Source of the DNA: Nocardioides faecalis
GTDB taxonomy: Bacteria; Actinomycetota; Actinomycetes; Propionibacteriales; Nocardioidaceae
Length of the DNA: 64,000 nt
Direction of reading: 5' to 3'
Assembly: GCF_018388425.1 (NCBI RefSeq)
Contig: NZ_CP074406.1
Span: forward strand, 620,001 to 684,000
Under the pieces are notes generated by a model. The model had not been told where the DNA came from and did not search any database. It worked only from the letters and a program-made list of their open reading frames with translations. Each line of letters starts with the position of its first letter. Positions within the stretch are counted from its first letter, which is position 1. Below, one piece after another: positions 24,647 to 32,799 of this stretch. Both the position numbers and the translations under genes were made by a program.

Positions 24647-26468
24647 GGCCGCATCCGGACGCAGCCTGGTCAACCTGGAGCGAGTCTCGAAGTCCTACGG
24701 CGTGCGCCCGCTGCTCACCGACGTCTCGCTGGGCGTCGGGCCGGGCCAGCGCATCGGCATCGTCGGGCGCAACGGCGACGGCAAGACCACCCTGCTGCGG
24801 GTGATGACCGGCGCCGAGGAGCCCGACGACGGCCGCGTCTCGCGTCAGCGCGGCCTGTTGGTGGGCGTGCTGACGCAGCGCGACGACTTCGTCGACACCC
24901 ACACCGTGCGCGAGGTGGTGCTCGGCGGCATGGCCGACCACGAGTGGGCCGCCGACTCCCGCTCGCGGGAGATCGTCGAGGTGCTGCTGGCCGATGTCGA
25001 GCTGGACCGCGCGGTCGGCGGGCTCTCCGGCGGCGAGCGGCGTCGCTGCGCGCTGGCCGGGCTGCTGCTCGGCGACCACGACCTGATCGTGCTCGACGAG
25101 CCGACCAACCACCTCGACGTGGAGGCGGTCGCTTGGCTCGCCGAGCACCTGGCGGCGCGTTCCTCCGCGCTGGTCGTGGTCACCCACGACCGCTGGTTCC
25201 TCGACGCGGTGTGCCAGCAGACCTGGGAGGTGCACGACGGTGTCGTGGACCTCTACGAGGGCGGCTACGCCGCGTTCGTGCTGGCGAAGGCCGAGCGTCA
25301 GCGCCAGGCCGCGGCCAGTGAGCAGCGGCGCCAGAACCTGGTCCGCAAGGAGCTGGCCTGGCTGCGCCGCGGGGCGCCGGCGCGGACGTCGAAGCCGAAG
25401 TTCCGCATCGACGCCGCCAACGCGCTGATCGACGACGTACCGCCGCCGCGCGACTCCCTGGAGCTGCAGCGCTTCGCCACTCAGCGCCTGGGCAAGGACG
25501 TCATCGACCTCGAGGACGTCGACCTGGTGCGCGGCGAGAAGGTGCTGCTGGACCACGCGACCTGGCGGCTGGGCCCCGGTGACCGGGTCGGGCTCGTCGG
25601 CGTCAACGGCGCCGGCAAGACCTCCGTGCTGTCCCTGCTCTCCGGTGCCACCGCGCCGACGACGGGCAAGGTCAAGCGCGGTCGGACCGTGGCCCTGGAG
25701 CACCTCACCCAGGACGTGGCCTTCGAGGATCCCGAGGCCCGGGTGCTGGCCACCGTGGAGTCGATCCGGCGGGTCACGAAGACCCTCGACGGCGAGGTCT
25801 CCGCCAGCTCGCTGCTGGAGCGGTTCGGCTTCACCGGCGACAAGCTCACCGCCCGCCTGGGTGACCTCTCCGGCGGCGAGCGCCGCCGCTTCCAGCTGCT
25901 GCGGCTGCTGCTCAGCGAACCCAACGTGCTGCTCCTCGACGAGCCCACCAACGACCTGGACATCGAGACGCTCAACGTGCTCGAGGACTTCCTCGACGGC
26001 TGGCCCGGCACGCTCGTGGTGGTCTCCCACGACCGGTACTTCCTCGAGCGCGTCACCGACTCCGTGTGGGCGCTGCTCGGCGACGGCCGGATCTCGATGC
26101 TGCCCCGCGGCGTGGATGAGTACCTGGAGCGCCGCAAGCACGCCGAGTCGGCACCTTCCGTCCCCCGAGTCGGGAGCTCCGGTCCGTCGAGTCCGCACCT
26201 TCCGTCCTCCGGTACGACGACCTCGGCCGCCCCCGGCCCGGCGCGGTCGGGCTCGGCGGAGGAGCGCGCGGCCCGCAAGACCGTGGCCCGGCTCGACAAG
26301 GTGCTGGCGCGTCTCGCCGAGCGGGAGGCCGAGCTGTCCGAGGAGCTGGCCCAGCACGCCACGGACCCCGAGAAGCTGACCTTGCTGTCCGCTGAGCTGG
26401 GTGCGCTGGCGGAGGAGAAGGAGGCCGCTGAGATGGAGTGGCTGGAGGCTGCCGAGCTGCTGGAGTAG
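24639..26468 (+). CDS. ABC-F ATP-binding protein
   Basis: The 609-residue soluble protein has two ABC domains: Walker A GRNGDGKT (about 46-53) and GVNGAGKT (about 321-328), signatures LSGGE twice, and Walker B with VLDEPTNHLD and LLDEPTNDLD. It lacks membrane spans. ABC-F proteins act on the ribosome, as translation factors such as EttA or as antibiotic-resistance proteins. The linker between the second ABC domain and the C-terminal coiled coil (about 545-600) is Ser/Pro-rich and contains a 44-bp-spaced DNA repeat. The position next to rsmA-ispE is conserved in actinobacteria. Confidence 0.9.
   Translation: MSEAASGRSLVNLERVSKSYGVRPLLTDVSLGVGPGQRIGIVGRNGDGKTTLLRVMTGAEEPDDGRVSRQRGLLVGVLTQRDDFVDTHTVREVVLGGMADHEWAADSRSREIVEVLLADVELDRAVGGLSGGERRRCALAGLLLGDHDLIVLDEPTNHLDVEAVAWLAEHLAARSSALVVVTHDRWFLDAVCQQTWEVHDGVVDLYEGGYAAFVLAKAERQRQAAASEQRRQNLVRKELAWLRRGAPARTSKPKFRIDAANALIDDVPPPRDSLELQRFATQRLGKDVIDLEDVDLVRGEKVLLDHATWRLGPGDRVGLVGVNGAGKTSVLSLLSGATAPTTGKVKRGRTVALEHLTQDVAFEDPEARVLATVESIRRVTKTLDGEVSASSLLERFGFTGDKLTARLGDLSGGERRRFQLLRLLLSEPNVLLLDEPTNDLDIETLNVLEDFLDGWPGTLVVVSHDRYFLERVTDSVWALLGDGRISMLPRGVDEYLERRKHAESAPSVPRVGSSGPSSPHLPSSGTTTSAAPGPARSGSAEERAARKTVARLDKVLARLAEREAELSEELAQHATDPEKLTLLSAELGALAEEKEAAEMEWLEAAELLE
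26144..26211 (+). repeat. Duplicated 24-bp segment inside ABC-F linker
   Basis: A 24-bp sequence containing GCACCTTCCGTCC occurs at 26144-26167 and 26188-26211 with two mismatches (period 44). It falls in the Ser/Pro-rich linker, where a length change would be tolerated. The period is not a multiple of three, so the two copies are read in different frames. Confidence 0.6.
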
Positions 26469-26494
26469 CCGGCAGCCCGGAGCGCCGGCTCGGC

Positions 26495-26983
26495 TCAGTC
26501 GCCGAAGGGCAGCAGCAGCCGGCGCAGCAGGTCCGCCAGCTGCGCCCGGTCGTCGTCGGAGAGCCCGGCGAGCAGGTCCCGTTCGGCCTGGACCAGTGCC
26601 GCGAAGGCGCCGTCCACGGCTTCCTTGCCCTCGGGGGTGAGCCGGACCAGCACGCCGCGGCGGTCGGAAGGGTCGGGGTGCCTCTCGACCAGGCCGCGCG
26701 AGGCCAGCCGGTCCACCCGGTTGGTCATGGTGCCGCTGGTGACCAGGTTCTCGCGCAGCAGCCGCCCCGGCGAGAGCTCGTACGGCGACCCGGCCCGGCG
26801 CAGCGCGGCGAGCACGTCGAACTCCCACAGCTCGATGGCATGGGCGGTGAACGCCTGGCGCCGCGCCCGGTCGACGTGGTGGGCGAGGCGGGAGATCCGG
26901 CTGAAGACGGCGATCGGCGCGAGGTCGAGGTCGCTGCGCTCGCGCGCCCACGCCTCGATCAGCTCGTCGACCTCGTCCTGCAT
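26495..26983 (-). CDS. MarR-family transcriptional regulator
   Basis: The 162-residue protein has the MarR winged helix: LWEFDVLAALRRAG, then LLRENLVTSGTMTNRVDRLA as the recognition region (about 72-93), the wing with HPDPSDRRGVLVRLTPEG, and a dimerisation helix at the C-terminus. Members respond to phenolic or oxidant ligands. ATG 26983 is preceded six bases upstream by TAGGCT (26990-26995), a leaderless arrangement. It is divergent from an alpha/beta hydrolase across a shared palindrome, the expected target of both genes' control. Confidence 0.9.
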   Translation of the reverse strand: MQDEVDELIEAWARERSDLDLAPIAVFSRISRLAHHVDRARRQAFTAHAIELWEFDVLAALRRAGSPYELSPGRLLRENLVTSGTMTNRVDRLASRGLVERHPDPSDRRGVLVRLTPEGKEAVDGAFAALVQAERDLLAGLSDDDRAQLADLLRRLLLPFGD

Positions 26984-26989
26984 GGGTGG

Positions 26990-26995
26990 AGCCTA
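26990..26995 (-). promoter_or_regulatory. -10 box of marR-type gene
   Basis: TAGGCT on the minus strand, six bases before ATG 26983. Confidence 0.55.
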
Positions 26996-27011
26996 GCGAA
27001 CCGGTCGAGAA

Positions 27012-27025
27012 TCTTGATCTCAAGA
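27012..27025. promoter_or_regulatory. Candidate MarR operator
   Basis: TCTTGATCTCAAGA has perfect six-base arms TCTTGA and TCAAGA around TC, the TTGA-n2-TCAA pattern common to MarR sites. It lies 17-22 bp upstream of both diverging -10 boxes, covering both -35 regions. Binding would repress the regulator and the hydrolase together. Confidence 0.65.
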
Positions 27026-27039
27026 CTTCCGGTGCGCCG

Positions 27040-27045
27040 TAGGCT
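27040..27045 (+). promoter_or_regulatory. -10 box of divergent hydrolase gene
   Basis: TAGGCT six bases before GTG 27052, matching the leaderless pattern of its divergent partner. Confidence 0.55.
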
Positions 27046-27051
27046 TCCCGC

Positions 27052-27975
27052 GTGAGCCGACGTACGACGGTCCTGGACGAGGTCACCCTGGTCGGTCTCT
27101 CCTGGGGGCCGATGGAGGACAGGTCGGTGCCGCTGGCCGTGCTGCTGCACGGCTTCCCGGACACCGCGCACACGTGGCGCCACCTCGGGCCCGCGCTGGC
27201 CGGGGCCGGCTACCGGGTGCTCGCGCCGTTCACCCGCGGCTACGCGCCCAGCGGTGTGCCGGGCGACGGCAGCTACCACGTGCCCGCCCTGATGCACGAC
27301 GCCCTCGGCCTGCACCGCGCCCACGGGGGCGACGAGCGGGCCGTGCTGGTCGGGCACGACTGGGGTGCGATCACCGCGAACGGCATCGCCGCCTCGGCCG
27401 CCAACCCGTTCCGCACGATCGTCGCGCTGGCGGTGCCGCCGTTCACGGCGATGAACCCGCGCCGCGACGACGTGCTCGGGTGGCTGCGGATCCTGCCCCG
27501 GCAGGCCGCGATGAGCTGGTACACCCTGTTCAACCAGCTCCCCGCCATGCCCGAGCGCACCTTCGAGCGTCTCGTAGCCCGGCTGTGGCGCACCTGGTCG
27601 CCCGGGTACGACGCCACGGAGGACCTCGCGCTCCTCGCCGAGTCGCTGCCCGACCGCGACCGCCGGGCGGCTGCGGTGGGCTACTACCGCGCCCAGCCGC
27701 GGCGCTGGCGGCTGCCGGCGGGCTACCGGGAGCTCGCCGGCGACGTGTTCGCCGCGCCCCGGGTGCCGCTGCTCTATCTGCACGGCGCCGAGGACGGCTG
27801 CTTGGACGTGCGCTGGGCCCGCAGGATCGGGGACGCCCTGCCGCCCGGCAGCCGGGTCGAGGTGGTCGAGGGCGCCGGGCACTTCCTGCAGCTCGAGCGC
27901 CCCGCGGCGGTCAACGAGCGCATCCTGGACTTCGTCGCGGCATCGGCGGGCGCCTCCCCACCAGGTGGTTACTGA
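27052..27975 (+). CDS. Alpha/beta hydrolase, epoxide-hydrolase-like
   Basis: The 307-residue protein has AVLLHGFPDTAHTW, the nucleophile elbow VGHDWGAITANG with Asp, and EGAGHFLQLE with the catalytic His near 285. HDWG indicates an epoxide hydrolase or dehalogenase class enzyme rather than a serine esterase. It is probably induced when the divergent MarR regulator binds a ligand. It ends 17 bp before the second hotdog thioesterase, which is likely on the same transcript. Confidence 0.85.
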   Translation: MSRRTTVLDEVTLVGLSWGPMEDRSVPLAVLLHGFPDTAHTWRHLGPALAGAGYRVLAPFTRGYAPSGVPGDGSYHVPALMHDALGLHRAHGGDERAVLVGHDWGAITANGIAASAANPFRTIVALAVPPFTAMNPRRDDVLGWLRILPRQAAMSWYTLFNQLPAMPERTFERLVARLWRTWSPGYDATEDLALLAESLPDRDRRAAAVGYYRAQPRRWRLPAGYRELAGDVFAAPRVPLLYLHGAEDGCLDVRWARRIGDALPPGSRVEVVEGAGHFLQLERPAAVNERILDFVAASAGASPPGGY

Positions 27976-27992
27976 CGAGTAATCTCGGGTCC

Positions 27993-28469
27993 ATGTCCCA
28001 GGTACATACCCTCTGGAAGACGACCACCGGGCTCCCGGTCGTCGGCGCCACCCTCGGCAAGCGGCTCTTCTCCCTCGCGTTCGCGCAGAAGGCGCCGTAC
28101 TTCGCCTCGATCCGGCCGCAGGTCACCGAGCTGCGGCCGAACCACGCCGAGGTGCTGATCCGCAAGCGGCGTCGCGTGCACAACCACCTCGGCACCGTGC
28201 ACGCGATCGCGCTGTGCAACGGCCTGGAGATGGCGATGGGCGCCCTCGCCGAGGCCTCGGTGCCTCAGGACAAGCGCTGGATCCCCAAGGGGATGACGGT
28301 CTCCTACGCAGCCAAGGCGACCGGCGACGTCACCTGCATCGCCGAGACCGACCCCGAGCAGTGGGCCGGGCTCGGCGACCTGGGTGTCCGGGTGCGCGGC
28401 GAGCTCGCCGACGGCACCGTGGTCATCGAGGGCGTCATCGACCTCTGGGTGACCCCGAAGCGGCGCTGA
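27993..28469 (+). CDS. Hotdog-fold protein (DUF4442)
   Basis: The 158-residue protein has the DUF4442 pattern: RPQVTELRPNHAEVLIRKRR, then RVHNHLGTVHAIALCNGLEM as the hot-helix, and GMTVSYAAKATGDVTCIAET. DUF4442 proteins are predicted thioesterases; the substrate is unknown. It lies behind the MarR-controlled hydrolase, suggesting a common catabolic or detoxification role. ATG 27993 was chosen at the domain start, with no strong Shine-Dalgarno. Confidence 0.78.
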   Translation: MSQVHTLWKTTTGLPVVGATLGKRLFSLAFAQKAPYFASIRPQVTELRPNHAEVLIRKRRRVHNHLGTVHAIALCNGLEMAMGALAEASVPQDKRWIPKGMTVSYAAKATGDVTCIAETDPEQWAGLGDLGVRVRGELADGTVVIEGVIDLWVTPKRR

Positions 28470-28472
28470 GCC

Positions 28473-28790
28473 TCAGGCGGAGGACTCGTCGGCGGTGTCG
28501 GCGTCGGGGGAGTCGCCGCGGGTCGCCTCGGTCTCGGTGTCCTCGCCCTCCAGTGCGGCGGCAGGGATCTCGTCCGTGGCCGGGTTGCGCGTCGGGTCGA
28601 GGTCGCGCGGCTCGGCGCTGTAGGCACCCTCGCCGCCCACCCCGGGCACCGCGTGCGGCCCGCCGGGCGGCGGCTCCTGCGGCTCTGCCTTCGGCTTCGG
28701 ACGCGGGGCCAGCGACTGCCCGGTGTCGTCGTTGGGGTCGGCGGTGGGGGAGACCTCGTTGGTCCCTCCGCCCTGGGGCTGCTCACTCAT
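28473..28790 (-). CDS. Disordered acidic/Pro-rich protein, 105 aa
   Basis: The product is dominated by Pro, Gly, Glu and Asp (for example PKPKAEPQEPPPGGPHAVPG) with no domain, signal peptide or membrane span. It ends in an acidic tail (EDTETEATRGDSPDADTADE). It starts with MSEQPQGGGTNEVS after GAGGAG. It resembles in composition the acidic products at 15752-16251. It is convergent with the DUF4442 gene. Function not recognised. Confidence 0.55.
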   Translation of the reverse strand: MSEQPQGGGTNEVSPTADPNDDTGQSLAPRPKPKAEPQEPPPGGPHAVPGVGGEGAYSAEPRDLDPTRNPATDEIPAAALEGEDTETEATRGDSPDADTADESSA

Positions 28791-28888
28791 CGTCGAGCTC
28801 CTCTCTCACGCGCGGTCGGTGGTGGCGCGTGCCACCGGAGCACCTGAGGGGGAGGTAACCGTCCCCGAGCCGTCCATCCGGGGCCGCG

Positions 28889-29746
28889 TCAGATCCTGCC
28901 GGTCTGCGCGTCCATCCCGGCGGCGGCCGTGACCACGTCGATGCGGCGCTCGCCCACGAACCGCTTCTGGATCCAGGTGGCCAGCGCGGTCAGGACCAGG
29001 TTGACCCCGATGTAGAGCACGGACAGCACGACCGCCGTCTGGAAGTGGGTGCCCGAGAACTCGGTCCACATCGCCTTGCCGACGGCGGTGAGGCCGGGAG
29101 CGGTGATGTAGTAGCCGAGGCTGGTGTCCTTCAGCGCCACCACGCACTGGCTGATGATCGCGGGCAGCATGATCTTCACGGCCTGCGGGAACAGCACCAG
29201 CGTCATCACCTGCGTCTTGCGCATCCCGATCGCGTACGCCGCCTCCGCCTGACCCTTCGGCACGGCGAGGATGCCGGCCCGGAAGACCTCGGCCAGCACC
29301 GCGCCGTTGTAGAGGGTCAACGCGATCACGACGGACCAGTAGGCGCCGAACCCGCCGCCGACACCCCAGGTGAAGAACACGAAGATCATCAGCAGCAGGA
29401 CGGGCACCGCGCGGAAGAACTCCACGACCAGGCTCGCAGCCCAGCGCACGGGGCGGTGGTCGGAGAGCTTGCCGACGCCGAAGACCACGCCGAACACGAC
29501 CGCGAGGATGATCGCCGAGAACGCCATCTGCAGCGTCTTCAACAGGCCGTCGACAAGGAGCGCCTCGACGAACTTCGGGGTGACGAACTGTTCCCACTTG
29601 TCGTAGGTCAGCTCACCCTCGGAATCGAGGAAGAGGTAGATGCCGGCGGCGGCGGCGAGGAGGCCGGCCACGGTCAGGATCGAGTAGAGACGGTGCCGCG
29701 CGACGGTCTTCGGCCCGGGGGCGTCGTACAGGACGGAGCCGGCCAT
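28889..29746 (-). CDS. gluD: Amino-acid (glutamate-type) ABC transporter permease
   Basis: The 285-residue inner-membrane protein has the His/Glu/Gln/Arg-family permease fold: a long first span, then VLLLMIFVFFTWG, and the EAA loop AAYAIGMRKTQVMTLVLFPQ that contacts the ATPase. The TGATG overlap with gluC shows tight coupling. It forms the channel with GluC for import of glutamate or a related amino acid, as in corynebacterial GluABCD. The C-terminal tail of about 30 residues is cytosolic. Confidence 0.85.
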   Translation of the reverse strand: MAGSVLYDAPGPKTVARHRLYSILTVAGLLAAAAGIYLFLDSEGELTYDKWEQFVTPKFVEALLVDGLLKTLQMAFSAIILAVVFGVVFGVGKLSDHRPVRWAASLVVEFFRAVPVLLLMIFVFFTWGVGGGFGAYWSVVIALTLYNGAVLAEVFRAGILAVPKGQAEAAYAIGMRKTQVMTLVLFPQAVKIMLPAIISQCVVALKDTSLGYYITAPGLTAVGKAMWTEFSGTHFQTAVVLSVLYIGVNLVLTALATWIQKRFVGERRIDVVTAAAGMDAQTGRI

Positions 29747-30399
29747 CAGCGTGCCACCCGCCAGCGTCGTTCGAACGTCACCGCGACCAGCGAGATCAGC
29801 TCCACCAGCACGATGTATCCGATAGCGAAGACCGCGAAGATCGCGAGCGTGTCGTCACCGTTGCGGTTGACGAAGTAGCGCATCCGCGCGGTCGCCTCGA
29901 GCAGGCCGAAGACCGCCACGACCGAGGTGTTCTTGGTCATCGCGATGAGGGTGCTCGCCAGCGGCGGGACGGCCGCGCGGAACGCCTGGGGCAGCACCAC
30001 GAAGCGCATGTTCTGTCCGAAGGTCATCCCGATCGCTCGCGCCGCCTCGGCCTGACCGAGCGAGACGGCGTTGATGCCGGAGCGCAACGCCTCGGCGACG
30101 AAGGCCGAGGTGTAGAAGGAGACCGCGATCACGCCCTTGACCAAGAACGGGGTGCCGACCAACAAGCCCAGGTTCGGTGCGGCGAAGAAGATGAACACGC
30201 AGACCAGCAGCAGCGGGGTGTTGCGCACCAGCGTCACGTACGTCGACGCGGCGATCTGCAGCACCCGGACCGGCCCGACGCGCATCGCGGCCAGCAGGGT
30301 GCCCAGGACCATCGAGACCATCCCGGACAGGACGGCCAGCTGGATCGTCAGCCAGAAGGCCTTGAGCACCAGGTCGAAGTTGGAGTACACGTCGTCCAC
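29746..30399 (-). CDS. gluC: Amino-acid (glutamate-type) ABC transporter permease
   Basis: The 217-residue permease has about five spans, LVRNTPLLLVCVFIFFAAPN near the second span and the EAA loop AARAIGMTFGQNMRFVVLPQ (about 127-146). The start is GTG 30399, seven bases after AGGAGG on the minus strand; a nearby ATG is in another frame. It lies 109 bp after gluB, and the gap contains a strong hairpin. Confidence 0.85.
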   Translation of the reverse strand: MDDVYSNFDLVLKAFWLTIQLAVLSGMVSMVLGTLLAAMRVGPVRVLQIAASTYVTLVRNTPLLLVCVFIFFAAPNLGLLVGTPFLVKGVIAVSFYTSAFVAEALRSGINAVSLGQAEAARAIGMTFGQNMRFVVLPQAFRAAVPPLASTLIAMTKNTSVVAVFGLLEATARMRYFVNRNGDDTLAIFAVFAIGYIVLVELISLVAVTFERRWRVAR

Positions 30400-30456
30400 G
30401 TCATGTCCTCCTGTCGGGGTCGGGCCTCACGGGGGTCTCTCCTGGTCTTCGCCGTC

Positions 30457-30490
30457 CTCGGGCTCGGCGGCCGAAGCCGCCGAGCCCGAG
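30457..30490 (-). terminator. Intra-operon hairpin between gluB and gluC
   Basis: Fourteen-base perfect arms (CTCGGGCTCGGCGG and its complement) flank a six-base loop. In binding-protein operons such stems stop much of the transcription or protect the 3' end, giving more binding protein than permease. Confidence 0.7.
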
Positions 30491-30508
30491 AGACGAGAGG
30501 GGTGGTTG

Positions 30509-31393
30509 TTACGCGCAGGCGTCTGCCTTGGGCGGCTCCGGCGTCTCGACGCCGGACTTGCCCAGGGTGACCTCGAAGGCCTTGGCCCAGTCGCCGTCCT
30601 TCTGAGCGGCGCTCAGGGTGTCGACGATCCACTCGCACATCTCCGGGGAGTCCTTGGAGTAGCCCACGCCGTAGCGCTCCTCGGAGAACGGGTCCACGAC
30701 GACCTTGAGGTCGTCGGGGTGCTGGGCGGCGTAGCCCAGCAGGATGGCGCCATCGGTGGTCATCGCGTCGACCGTGCCGTTGAGCACCTGGTCCACGCAC
30801 TCGGAGTAGGTGTCGAAGCCGCGCGGCGTGGCGCCCTTGGCCTCGATGTTGTCCAGGGAGGTCGAGCCGGTCACCGAGCAGACCTCGGTGCCCTTGACGT
30901 CGTCGATGGTGTCGATGTCGCTGTCGGAGCGGACCAGGAGCTGCTGGCCGGTGACGTAGTACGGGCCGGCCTGGCCCACGACCTCGCGGCGCTCGTCGGT
31001 GATGGAGTACGACGCGATGACCAGGTCGACCTGGCCCTTCTCCAAGAACGCCTCACGGTTCGCCGAGATGGTCTCGACCCACTCGATGTCGTCGGGGTCG
31101 ATGCCGAGGTCGGCGGCGAGGACCTTGCCGATCTCCGGGTCGAAGCCGCTGGGCTTGTCGTCGGTGGCGCCCTTGAACCCGATGCCGGGCTGGTCGAACT
31201 TCACGCCGATCCTGATCTTCCCGTCGTCGGCGAGCTCCCGCATCCGGGTGCCCTCGTCGAACTGGGAGGCGGCGTCCTTGCGCACGTCGACGTCGATGCC
31301 CTCGTCGTCGTCGTTGCCCGCGTCGCCGCAGGCGGCGAGGCTGCTGGCCAGCACCAACGCGGCTGCGGCCGTGAACGTTCTCCTGAGTCGCAT
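30509..31393 (-). CDS. gluB: Glutamate-type ABC transporter substrate-binding lipoprotein
   Basis: The 294-residue protein has a lipoprotein signal peptide ending in LAACG (Cys about 22), then an SBP_bac_3 fold: [18 protein letters not shown], the [15 protein letters not shown] segment, [20 protein letters not shown] and a [15 protein letters not shown] hinge near 200. It captures the amino acid outside the membrane. ATG 31393 follows GAAGGAG. Substrate assignment rests on the gluABCD arrangement and similarity pattern, not on ligand residues. Confidence 0.88.
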   Translation of the reverse strand: MRLRRTFTAAAALVLASSLAACGDAGNDDDEGIDVDVRKDAASQFDEGTRMRELADDGKIRIGVKFDQPGIGFKGATDDKPSGFDPEIGKVLAADLGIDPDDIEWVETISANREAFLEKGQVDLVIASYSITDERREVVGQAGPYYVTGQQLLVRSDSDIDTIDDVKGTEVCSVTGSTSLDNIEAKGATPRGFDTYSECVDQVLNGTVDAMTTDGAILLGYAAQHPDDLKVVVDPFSEERYGVGYSKDSPEMCEWIVDTLSAAQKDGDWAKAFEVTLGKSGVETPEPPKADACA

Positions 31394-31430
31394 TTTCTCG
31401 CTCCTTCTCCGGGGCCTGGTGCCCACTGGG

Positions 31431-32207
31431 TCAGTGCTTGAGGATCTTGCCGAGGAAGTCCTTGGCCCGATCGCTCTGTGGGTTGGTGAAGAACTCCTCC
31501 GGGGAGGCGGTCTCCACGATCCGTCCGTCGGCCATGAACGCCACCCGGTTGGCGGCGGTGCGGGCGAAACCCATCTCGTGGGTCACCACGATCATCGTCA
31601 TCCCGCGCCCGGCGAGGTCGACCATGACCTCGAGGACCTCGCTGATCATCTCCGGGTCCAGGGCGGAGGTCGGCTCGTCGAAGAGCATCACCTTCGGCTC
31701 CATCGCCAGTGCGCGGGCGATGGCGACCCGCTGCTGCTGGCCGCCGGAGAGCTGGGCGGGGTACTTGGTCGCCTGCTCGCCGACCCCGACCCGGTCGAGC
31801 AGCTCGTGGGCGCGTGCCTCGGCGTCGGCCTTGGAGTGACGGCGGACCTTCACCGGCCCGAGCGTGACGTTCTCCAGGATCGTCTTGTGGGCGAACAGGT
31901 TGAAGCTCTGGAAGACCATGCCCACGTCGGCACGGTGGCGGGCCAGGGCCTTGCCCTCGGCCGGCAGCGGGGCGCCGTCCACCCGGATCTCACCCGCGTC
32001 GATGGTCTCCAGCCGGTTGATCGTCCGGCACAGCGTGGACTTGCCCGAGCCCGAGGGGCCGATCACCACGACGACCTCGCCCTGGTCCACGGTGAGGTTG
32101 ATGTCGGCCAGGACGTGCAGCTCGCCGTACCACTTCTGCACGTCGATCATCTCGACCAGAGGGCTGCCTGCGCCGCTCCGCACAGCAGCGTCGTCGGGGG
32201 TGGTCAT
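31431..32207 (-). CDS. gluA: Glutamate-type ABC transporter ATP-binding protein
   Basis: The 258-residue ATPase has Walker [10 protein letters not shown] (about 53-61), the Q-loop with [13 protein letters not shown], signature [15 protein letters not shown] and Walker [16 protein letters not shown]. It is the first gene of the leftward gluABCD operon. TAGGTT lies seven bases before ATG 32207 (32215-32220 on the plus strand), so the operon mRNA is probably leaderless. Confidence 0.92.
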   Translation of the reverse strand: MTTPDDAAVRSGAGSPLVEMIDVQKWYGELHVLADINLTVDQGEVVVVIGPSGSGKSTLCRTINRLETIDAGEIRVDGAPLPAEGKALARHRADVGMVFQSFNLFAHKTILENVTLGPVKVRRHSKADAEARAHELLDRVGVGEQATKYPAQLSGGQQQRVAIARALAMEPKVMLFDEPTSALDPEMISEVLEVMVDLAGRGMTMIVVTHEMGFARTAANRVAFMADGRIVETASPEEFFTNPQSDRAKDFLGKILKH

Positions 32208-32214
32208 TCCCGGG

Positions 32215-32220
32215 AACCTA
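32215..32220 (-). promoter_or_regulatory. -10 box of glu operon
   Basis: TAGGTT on the minus strand, seven bases before the gluA start. Confidence 0.5.
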
Positions 32221-32328
32221 GCGGGCCGGTGGCGGGGGGGCTAGGGACACACGCCGACGAGACCAATTCGTAACAGGGCCTCGCCAGCCCGTGACGAAAC
32301 CACCGGCGCGGCACCGTGCCGCACGAGC

Positions 32329-32727
32329 TCAGAAGATCGAGGGCCCCACGCTCAGTGCGAGACCGACCAGGATGGACAGGCTCGCCAGGGCGGCCGCGCG
32401 CCCCGGGGACCGCACGCCCGGGGCCGCCGAGCCGTCGGCGGGCAGCGGCTCCAGGCCTATCTCCGCACGCCACTCGTCTTCCTCCGCGCGCCACTGCTCC
32501 GGCGGCACCGCCGCCTCCAGCAGCGCCCCGATGCTCAGAAGCAGCAACGTGAAGCAGCCTCCGGCGATGGTGACCATGGTGAGGATCGCCGAGGTGCCGC
32601 GGGTGCCGGTGCCGAGCATCAGGCCCGCCCCGAGTGCGATGGAGACCGCCAGGGCGAGCAGGCCGAGGGCTCGCCCGACCTGCACGTTGTTGCGTGCCAG
32701 GTAGCTCTGCTGGTCCTCGCCGGCCAT
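32329..32727 (-). CDS. Membrane protein with two to three spans, 132 aa
   Basis: The protein starts [20 protein letters not shown], then has two adjacent hydrophobic segments ([17 protein letters not shown] and [20 protein letters not shown]), a charged loop of about 40 residues ([20 protein letters not shown]) and a C-terminal hydrophobic segment ([16 protein letters not shown]). I do not recognise the family. TAGGCT lies seven bases before ATG 32727. It is divergent from miaB, and its link to that gene or to the glu operon is unclear. Confidence 0.65.
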   Translation of the reverse strand: MAGEDQQSYLARNNVQVGRALGLLALAVSIALGAGLMLGTGTRGTSAILTMVTIAGGCFTLLLLSIGALLEAAVPPEQWRAEEDEWRAEIGLEPLPADGSAAPGVRSPGRAAALASLSILVGLALSVGPSIF

Positions 32728-32734
32728 GGTTTCG

Positions 32735-32740
32735 AGCCTA
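32735..32740 (-). promoter_or_regulatory. -10 box of 132-aa membrane protein gene
   Basis: Reads TAGGCT on the minus strand, seven bases before ATG 32727. Confidence 0.45.
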
Positions 32741-32799
32741 GGGGAGGCAGCGCGTGCGATTCGGGCCAGGGCAGGCACTCGCCGTACTCTTGGGCGGTC

